Shown here: one piece after another, positions 1 to 5,008 of the stretch
Position numbering within the stretch: position 1 is the stretch's first letter
Layout of the letters: every line of letters starts with the position of its first letter
Assembly: GCA_016763215.1 (NCBI GenBank)
Contig: JAESUF010000201.1
Span: 1-5,008 of the forward strand
From: Flavobacteriaceae bacterium
GTDB lineage: Bacteria; Bacteroidota; Bacteroidia; Flavobacteriales; Flavobacteriaceae
DNA length: 5,008 nt
Direction of reading: 5' to 3'
Made by a program: the position numbers and the translations under genes
The notes under the pieces: model-generated
The model's database searches: none
Seen by the model: only the letters and a program-made list of their open reading frames with translations
Told to the model about the DNA's origin: nothing

Positions 1-1
1 A

Positions 2-2845
2 GACGATTATTACGCGCAAGAAAAATGGGTAGATAGCATTCTGAAATCCATGAGTATTGATGAGAAAATAGGTCAGCTTTTTATGATACAAGCGTATTCT
101 AATAAAGATTCGGTACATGAGAATTTCATCAAAGAAATGATAGAAAAATACCATGTAGGAAATCTTATTTTCATGCATGGTACTCCTACCAAACAAGCAG
201 AACTGACCAATGAATATCAATCACTGTCTAAAGTTCCTTTAATGATTGGTTTTGATGGGGAATGGGGATTAGATATGCGTTTAAAGAATACCTATCGTTT
301 TCCTTGGAACATGACATTAGGAGCGATTCAAGACAACAATCTTATTCGTCAGTTTGGAGAGCATTTAGGAAGACATTGTAAACGCTTAGGGATTCATGTC
401 AATTTTGCTCCTGTGGTAGACATTAATATCAATCCGTTAAATCCAATTATCGGAAATCGATCTTTTGGAGAAAATAAAGAGAATGTCACTCAAAAAGCAA
501 TTGCTTTTAGTCAAGGGATGCAAAGTCAAAATGTTTTAGCAAATGCAAAGCACTTTCCTGGGCATGGAGATACAGCCACAGACTCACACTATAAATTACC
601 TGTATTAAATTTTGATATAGATCGATTAGAATCGATTGAGTTGTACCCGTATAAAAAAGTTTTTGATGCAGGAATGGCAAGTGTCATGACTGCTCATTTG
701 AGTATCCCAGCATTAGAGCCGAACCCTAAATTACCAACATCATTGTCATCAAATGTGGTTACTGGTTTGTTAAAAGATACGCTAGGTTTTTTAGGGCTGA
801 TTTTTACTGATGGACTAAACATGAAAGGAGCAGCAGATTATTCTACATCTTCTGAAATTGATTTGGCTGCAATTTTAGCAGGGAATGACGTGCTATTAAT
901 ACCACAAGATGTACCAGCGACAATAGACTTGATGAAGAAATCATTACTCTCAGGAACTTTAACCGAAGAGCGTATAGACGAATCTACTCGTAAGATATTG
1001 TTAGCCAAATATTGGGCAGGGTTGAATAACTACCAACCCATTGATACATTGAACTTAGTAGAAGACTTAAACACTACTGGAGACGAGGTTTTACACCGTG
1101 AATTGGTGAAGAACTCAATGACAATTATTAAAAACAAAAGAAAAATACTTCCCGTTAAGGATTTAAAAAAGGTTGAAAAAATAGCCTATATAAGTTTGGG
1201 AGATGATGATGGAAGTGTCTTCCTAAATACCTTAAAGAAATACACAGAAATTACTCACATTACTGAAGATAAATTAGATGGTGTTGTTAATGCACTTAAA
1301 GAATTTGATTTGGTGATTGTAGGTTTCCATAAATCGAATGCACATCCTTGGAAAGGGTTTAAGTTTGAAGATAAAGAACTGGTGTGGTTGCATGAAATTG
1401 CGAGACAGAAAAAAACAATCTTGAGTATTCTTGCAAGTCCCTATAGTTTATTGGATGTAAAATCATTTACAAATATTGAAGGAATTTTAATTGGATACCA
1501 AAATAGTAAAGTAGCACAAGAAATTGCTGCGCAAACTATTTTTGGAGCGATAGAAGCAAAGGGAAAGTTACCGGTTTCTATTAAAAAAGAATTCAAGGAA
1601 GGAGTTGGAATCATAACTCAAAATTTACAGAGACTTCAATACTCTATTCCAGAAGCAGTAGGGATGTCTTCCGAGAAATTAAAAAGAATAGATTCTATCG
1701 CTAAGGTAGTTTTACAAGAAAAAATGGCACCTGGATTACAAGTTTTAGTGGCTAGGTATGGGCAAGTGATTTATGAAAAAAGCTTTGGCTATCATACCGA
1801 TAAAAAGAAAGACACAGTAAAGAACAGTGATCTATATGATGTTGCATCTTTAACCAAAATTTTAGCTTCATTACCCATGTTAATGAAAGCTGAAGAAGAC
1901 CGGAAAATTAAATTAACAGCTAGTATTCGCGATATTTTACCAAAATTTAAAAAGTCAAATAAGGATACGGTAACTGTACAAGAGATTTTATCCCATTATG
2001 GACGCTTACAAGCTTGGATTCCTTTCTATACCTTAACACAAGATAGTATTACCAAGAAGAACCTAAAGAAATACTACAGCTCAATAAAATCAAAGAAATA
2101 TAGTATTCAAGTAGCAGAGAATCTTTATTTGAGTTCTTCCTATAAAGATTCAATTTACAAGTATATCAAGGAAGCAGATCAAAGAGAGAAAACGGGATAT
2201 AAGTATAGCGATTTAGGGTATTATATTTTTAAAGAAGCGATAGAAAGAAAGTATAAAAAAAGTTTAGATGTTCTGGTGCAAAATGAATTTTACAAGTCAT
2301 TAGGAGCAGACAGAATGTCTTACCTTCCTTTACAGAAATATTCGAAAAGAGAAATTATTCCTACAGAAAAAGACACCTATTTTAGAAATCAGTTATTGCA
2401 TGGACATGTTCATGACATGGGAGCTGCGATGTTAGGTGGAGTAGGAGGTCACGCTGGTTTGTTTGCGAATGCGAACGATGTTGCTAAAATGATGCAATTA
2501 TATCTTCAAAAAGGGTATTATGGAGGAAAGCGCTATTTTAAATCTACGACTTTTGATAAATTTAATAAGCGGTATTATGCAGACGAAAAAGTGCGTAGAG
2601 GTTTGGGGTTTGATAAGCCACAATTAAATCCAGATATTGAAGCAACTTGCGGATGTGTCTCTAATCAAAGTTTTGGACATAGTGGTTTTACGGGAGCCTA
2701 TACTTGGGCAGATCCTGAAAGCGGTATCGTTTATGTGTTTCTTTCCAATAGAGTCTATCCAACGATGGAAAACAGAGGTTTGGTAAAAGAAGATATTAGA
2801 ACGGAAGTACAGCGAATCATTCAAGAAGCTATTCTGCCGGAGTAG
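2..2845 (+). CDS. NagZ-type GH3 beta-N-acetylglucosaminidase fused to a serine beta-lactamase-fold hydrolase (5' end outside window)
   Basis: Probably a cell-envelope enzyme that trims peptidoglycan fragments. The frame is open to the left edge (16 codons before the Met at 50, ending in VDSILKS), so that Met is internal and any signal peptide lies outside the window. Numbering from that Met, residues 1-325 are a GH3 barrel: D69 in GFDGEWG, R137 in GNRSFG, KHFPGHG at 167-173 followed by DSH at 178-180 (the Asp-His acid/base dyad typical of NagZ), and FTDGLNMKGA with D254 as likely nucleophile. Residues 350-520 resemble a GH3 C-terminal domain. Residues 532-930 are a class C beta-lactamase/S12-like domain with SLTK (S600, K603), YSD (719-721) and HSG (877-879). 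All catalytic motifs are present, so both halves look active. By analogy to the neighbouring Bacillus subtilis genes nagZ and amiE, the second half may be a muramyl-peptide amidase; an esterase or peptidase is possible. The end overlaps the convergent acyltransferase gene by 17 bp. Confidence 0.93.
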   Translation, partial: DDYYAQEKWVDSILKSMSIDEKIGQLFMIQAYSNKDSVHENFIKEMIEKYHVGNLIFMHGTPTKQAELTNEYQSLSKVPLMIGFDGEWGLDMRLKNTYRFPWNMTLGAIQDNNLIRQFGEHLGRHCKRLGIHVNFAPVVDININPLNPIIGNRSFGENKENVTQKAIAFSQGMQSQNVLANAKHFPGHGDTATDSHYKLPVLNFDIDRLESIELYPYKKVFDAGMASVMTAHLSIPALEPNPKLPTSLSSNVVTGLLKDTLGFLGLIFTDGLNMKGAADYSTSSEIDLAAILAGNDVLLIPQDVPATIDLMKKSLLSGTLTEERIDESTRKILLAKYWAGLNNYQPIDTLNLVEDLNTTGDEVLHRELVKNSMTIIKNKRKILPVKDLKKVEKIAYISLGDDDGSVFLNTLKKYTEITHITEDKLDGVVNALKEFDLVIVGFHKSNAHPWKGFKFEDKELVWLHEIARQKKTILSILASPYSLLDVKSFTNIEGILIGYQNSKVAQEIAAQTIFGAIEAKGKLPVSIKKEFKEGVGIITQNLQRLQYSIPEAVGMSSEKLKRIDSIAKVVLQEKMAPGLQVLVARYGQVIYEKSFGYHTDKKKDTVKNSDLYDVASLTKILASLPMLMKAEEDRKIKLTASIRDILPKFKKSNKDTVTVQEILSHYGRLQAWIPFYTLTQDSITKKNLKKYYSSIKSKKYSIQVAENLYLSSSYKDSIYKYIKEADQREKTGYKYSDLGYYIFKEAIERKYKKSLDVLVQNEFYKSLGADRMSYLPLQKYSKREIIPTEKDTYFRNQLLHGHVHDMGAAMLGGVGGHAGLFANANDVAKMMQLYLQKGYYGGKRYFKSTTFDKFNKRYYADEKVRRGLGFDKPQLNPDIEATCGCVSNQSFGHSGFTGAYTWADPESGIVYVFLSNRVYPTMENRGLVKEDIRTEVQRIIQEAILPE

Positions 2846-3869
2846 GGTGAGACTTGCTATACAGTAGAACTAAAATTGAAGAAGCTACCAAGTAAGAGAA
2901 TCCTATTTTCCAATCAAAAAAGAATGTGACTAAAAATGTTTGTAGTAAATAAAACAGACCAAAAGTGACGGTACTGATTGCATAACGGAAGGTATCTACA
3001 AATTCAATCTCATCATTTTTACGATCAACAAATTTCCAGAGTAACCAAGGAATAATACTGTTTAGAATGATAATATATTTTAAAAAGCCGAAAAGGTTTA
3101 CTCGCCTCTTTCTTCCTGATATTTTACCTAAACGAATCATCTCATTTACTTCGCTCACCTTTGTGAAATCAACATTTTCTTTGTTGAGCTCTGTCAATGT
3201 AGTTTGATAATTTTCATCGTTTGGAATGTGGACAGCCAATTCTTCTAACTGCCTAGAAATAACATTTTTTAGTCGTTTTGTTTCTGCATTTAAATTGTTG
3301 ACATCGTAATAGTCGTTTGCTAGAATTGGAGGGCCGTATTGAAGTGTAATATTAGCAGGGTAAACAGACGAATTTTGGTAGGTAAGCCCCACAGGGACAA
3401 TATGGATTTTTAATTCAGGGTTTCTTTCCAAAGCCCCAAAAACAATTCTAGAAAATCCTTTGCTCAAAGGCCTAATAGTCCTCTTTCGTTCATGGCTTCC
3501 TTCAGGAAAAATCATCAATGCTTTTTGATTGTCAAAAATTGAAAAACATTTTTCAAATATTTCTTGATTTCTACCAAGCTGTTGCACTCCATCTCGAATT
3601 CTGTAAATAGGCATCAAATTTAAAGTACTTAAAAACTTTTTGACTAGAGGGCTTTTAAAGACAGCTGCTTGGACTAAGAAATGTTGTACTCTTGGATTAT
3701 TCACAGCAATAATTAGTGGGTCTATCAATCCATTAGGATGGTTAACCATAAAGAGTACAGCTCCTTTTTTTGGAATGTTTTTTTTGCCAGTTACTCTAAT
3801 TCTTTTCGAATAAAAGAACAAAGACGACTTAACAAGGATTTTGACAAAATACCACCAGAGAAATTTCAC
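2829..3869 (-). CDS. PlsC-like 1-acyl-glycerol-3-phosphate acyltransferase family membrane protein
   Basis: A 346-residue protein likely to transfer acyl chains to a glycerophospholipid or other lipid at the inner membrane. The acyltransferase domain spans about residues 25-180. It has NHPNGLIDP with H44 and D50 (motif I, spaced H-X5-D), FPEGSHERKR at 121-130 (motif III), RPLSKGF at 133-139, and IVPVGLTY at 157-164 (motif IV). The C-terminus has three hydrophobic stretches, about 263-281, 297-319 and 321-338, which should be membrane segments and make the protein longer than classical PlsC (about 245 residues). The start is GTG: an in-frame TAG lies two codons upstream and the next Met is residue 41, inside motif I, so no ATG start is possible. 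The start lies 10 bp after the regulator's stop, which suggests co-transcription and translational coupling. The exact acyl acceptor cannot be read from the sequence. Confidence 0.92.
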   Translation of the reverse strand: MKFLWWYFVKILVKSSLFFYSKRIRVTGKKNIPKKGAVLFMVNHPNGLIDPLIIAVNNPRVQHFLVQAAVFKSPLVKKFLSTLNLMPIYRIRDGVQQLGRNQEIFEKCFSIFDNQKALMIFPEGSHERKRTIRPLSKGFSRIVFGALERNPELKIHIVPVGLTYQNSSVYPANITLQYGPPILANDYYDVNNLNAETKRLKNVISRQLEELAVHIPNDENYQTTLTELNKENVDFTKVSEVNEMIRLGKISGRKRRVNLFGFLKYIIILNSIIPWLLWKFVDRKNDEIEFVDTFRYAISTVTFGLFYLLQTFLVTFFFDWKIGFSYLVASSILVLLYSKSHPTPAE

Positions 3870-3879
3870 GCACTAAGGA

Positions 3880-4569
3880 TTAAAAATTTTCAGCAATTCG
3901 CTGAAGTTGTTTCGTGTCTAAAATATAAATTTCTTTCCCTTTTAAACGGATTAATTTTTCTTTTTTGAATGTAGATAACAATCGAATAGCAGATTCTGTA
4001 GCTGTACCAATAATATTGGCAATGTCTTCTCTAGACAATTGAATGTCTAAGAGACCATTTTCTAGACCAGAGCTATGAGATTTATTTAAGTATAATAATG
4101 TTTCTGCTAATCGTTGTTTTACGGTCTTTTGAGCCATGTCAACAATTACATTATCCGCTTCTTTTAAAGAGCTTGCCAAATCTTTTAAGACGCTCATTGC
4201 AAACTTAGAATTGGTATTGATATCTCTTACAATCTCATACTTTGGAATAAAGCAAACTTCCATATCATTAATGGCAGTAGCTTTTAAATTGGCTGCTTCA
4301 TTACTAACCAAACTACGCTCACCTAAGAGATCTCCTTTTTTAACCAGTTTCACTATTTGTTCTCTCCCGTTAGAACTCATTTTAGTGACTTTACAAACCC
4401 CATCTTTAATACAATAGACTCCATTGATATATTCACCTTCATTAAAAAGGACATCTCCTTTTTTAATCAATTCGGAAGATTTACACCCAGAAATACGAAG
4501 GAGTTCATCTTTAGTTAGTTCACCTAAAGAGTTCAATTGACGGACGATACATTGATCACATTTACTCAT
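3880..4569 (-). CDS. Fnr/Crp-family transcriptional regulator
   Basis: A 229-residue cytoplasmic DNA-binding protein, probably a redox or oxygen regulator of respiration. An N-terminal CDQC (C4, C7) precedes a cyclic-nucleotide-type beta-barrel (about 30-115), a dimerisation helix (about 120-147) and a winged helix-turn-helix (about 150-215). The motif LSREDIANIIGTATESAIRLL carries the recognition helix; E192 and R196 align with Glu209 and Arg213 of E. coli FNR, while I195 replaces Ser212. C106 in EVCFIP aligns with FNR Cys122, and C4/C7 align with Cys20/Cys23, but the position of Cys29 is Asn13. The Arg82-Ser83 pair used by CRP to bind cAMP is absent (N94, L95), so cAMP is an unlikely ligand. 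The gene is divergent from ccoI across 108 bp containing an FNR-box-like palindrome, which supports a role in controlling cbb3 oxidase genes. The ATG start is preceded by an A-rich stretch with no clear Shine-Dalgarno sequence. Confidence 0.93.
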   Translation of the reverse strand: MSKCDQCIVRQLNSLGELTKDELLRISGCKSSELIKKGDVLFNEGEYINGVYCIKDGVCKVTKMSSNGREQIVKLVKKGDLLGERSLVSNEAANLKATAINDMEVCFIPKYEIVRDINTNSKFAMSVLKDLASSLKEADNVIVDMAQKTVKQRLAETLLYLNKSHSSGLENGLLDIQLSREDIANIIGTATESAIRLLSTFKKEKLIRLKGKEIYILDTKQLQRIAENF

Positions 4570-4610
4570 TTTTTGATGACGATATAGTATCTCTAATTTA
4601 CTGAAAAAAG

Positions 4611-4624
4611 CTGATAAATATCAT
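4611..4624. promoter_or_regulatory. Putative FNR-type operator (TGAT-N4-ATCA palindrome)
   Basis: The sequence CTGATAAATATCAT matches the FNR consensus TTGAT-N4-ATCAA at 8 of 10 defined positions, with both inner half-sites TGAT and ATCA perfect. Its centre is about 60 bp before the ccoI start and about 48 bp before the regulator start. If the -7-like element at 4647-4654 is used, the centre would lie near -42 to -44, the position of class II FNR-activated promoters. The match is seen; the binding protein and the promoter are inferred. Confidence 0.55.
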
Positions 4625-4650
4625 ATTTTTTAGGAAAATGATGTAGGAAA

Positions 4651-4665
4651 TTTGCTGTAGGCAAA
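4651..4665. repeat. Short inverted repeat in the ccoI leader
   Basis: TTTGC (4651-4655) and GCAAA (4661-4665) are perfect inverted copies around a 5-base loop TGTAG, ending 12 bases before the ccoI ATG. It could be a small operator or a weak RNA hairpin near the ribosome site. With only five pairs, three of them A-T, it may also be chance. The left arm overlaps the possible -7 element. Confidence 0.3.
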
Positions 4666-4677
4666 GAGTAAATAATT

Positions 4678-5008
4678 ATGGACTATCAATTATGTTATCA
4701 CTGCGGTAATCTATGTGATAAAACAGGTTTAAAGAGTCAGGACAAATCATTCTGCTGTAACGGATGTAAAACTGTCTACGAGATTTTTTCTGAAAATGAG
4801 ATGACCTGTTATTATGATTTTCAGCAGAACCCTGGTGCTGTTCCTCAGGAGATTAAAGGAAAGTACGATTACTTATCAAATAAAAACATTGTAACCAAGC
4901 TTTTAGATTTTGATGATGGTGCTACACGAGTAGTTACTTTATACATTCCTCATATTCATCGTAGTTCTTGTATTTGGGTGTTAGAAAACCTTCACAAACT
5001 TAATAAGG
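4678..5008 (+). CDS. ccoI: CcoI/FixI-type copper-transporting P-type ATPase, N-terminal part (3' end outside window)
   Basis: Only the first 110 codons are visible; the family usually has roughly 800 residues, with the transmembrane and P-type ATPase catalytic parts to follow. CcoI is an inner-membrane copper transporter needed to assemble cbb3-type cytochrome oxidase. The visible part begins with the Cys-rich metal-binding domain found in bacteroidete CcoI proteins: CYHCGNLC (C6, C9, C13), FCCNGCKTVYEIF (C26, C27, C30) and C44 in TCYYD. An HMA-like domain then starts near residue 85 with the segment IPHIHRSSCIWVLENL. Its expected CSSC metal site reads RSSC, with Arg95 from a CGT codon, where a single C-to-T change would restore Cys. 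The start ATG at 4678 fits because the cysteine domain begins six residues in; a weak purine stretch (AAAGAG) lies upstream. Genes for CcoS and cytochrome oxidase subunits would be expected downstream. Confidence 0.92.
   Translation, partial: MDYQLCYHCGNLCDKTGLKSQDKSFCCNGCKTVYEIFSENEMTCYYDFQQNPGAVPQEIKGKYDYLSNKNIVTKLLDFDDGATRVVTLYIPHIHRSSCIWVLENLHKLNK

Larger units (their letters stand above)
4570..4677. promoter_or_regulatory. Divergent promoter region between the fnr-like gene and ccoI
   Basis: This 108-bp A+T-rich gap lies between two start codons pointing away from each other, so it must hold promoters for both genes. It contains an FNR-box-like palindrome and a small inverted repeat, listed separately. 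On the + strand GAAATTTG (4647-4654) matches the Bacteroidetes -7 consensus TAnnTTTG except for one base, but no convincing -33 TTG is seen at the right distance. No clear promoter element could be chosen for the minus-strand gene. Confidence 0.7.

Noticed and set aside
50..52. ATG at 50 as the true start of the first gene
   Set aside because: The same frame is open to the window edge, and the upstream residues (QEKWVDSILKS) read as a natural continuation of the GH3 N-terminus.
2624..2824. 66-codon open frame on the minus strand
   Set aside because: It lies wholly antisense to the conserved hydrolase domain of the fusion gene and its translation resembles no family.
3738..3968. 76-codon open frame on the + strand
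   Set aside because: It is antisense to the acyltransferase start and regulator end, both well supported, and shows no domain of its own.
4136..4417. 93-codon open frame on the + strand
   Set aside because: It is antisense to the regulator's sensory domain and dimer helix; the hydrophobic look is a by-product of the opposite strand.
4573..4586. Second FNR-box-like site TTGAT-GACG-ATATA next to the regulator start
   Set aside because: The left half is perfect but the right half has two mismatches including the ATC core, and such matches are common in A+T-rich DNA.
4631..4650. Direct repeat TAGGAAA at 4631-4637 and 4644-4650
   Set aside because: Seven bases repeated once with 13-bp spacing in A+T-rich DNA is too little to call an operator.

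Overview
The window looks like a chromosomal piece of a Bacteroidetes bacterium, most likely a flavobacterium. The signs are an A+T-rich sequence, start codons without a clear Shine-Dalgarno sequence, a two-enzyme protein joining a NagZ-type glycosidase to a class C beta-lactamase-fold hydrolase, and an Fnr-type regulator divergent from a CcoI-type copper ATPase. This is judged from protein and layout resemblance only; no search was run.

Layout: four protein genes fill almost all of the window. A large gene entering from the left edge on the + strand (to 2845) encodes the glycosidase/hydrolase fusion, probably for peptidoglycan fragment breakdown. It meets, tail to tail with a 17-bp overlap, a two-gene minus-strand unit: an Fnr/Crp-family regulator (4569 to 3880) followed 10 bp later by a membrane-anchored PlsC-like acyltransferase (3869 to 2829, GTG start). 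A 108-bp divergent intergenic region (4570-4677) separates the regulator from the 5' end of ccoI on the + strand (4678 to the window end).

How they work together: the regulator/ccoI pair is the beginning of a microaerobic respiration locus. CcoI supplies copper for cbb3-type cytochrome oxidase, and the intergenic region carries a TGAT-N4-ATCA palindrome that matches the core of an FNR box, so the regulator probably controls ccoI and perhaps itself. The acyltransferase appears to be co-transcribed with the regulator. The glycosidase fusion is an unrelated neighbour.

I found no RNA gene, mobile element, CRISPR array or clearly undescribed system. The points most worth checking are an Arg in place of the first Cys of the CcoI HMA metal-binding motif, a missing third cluster cysteine in the Fnr-like protein, the FNR-box-like operator, and the NagZ/AmiE-like domain fusion.
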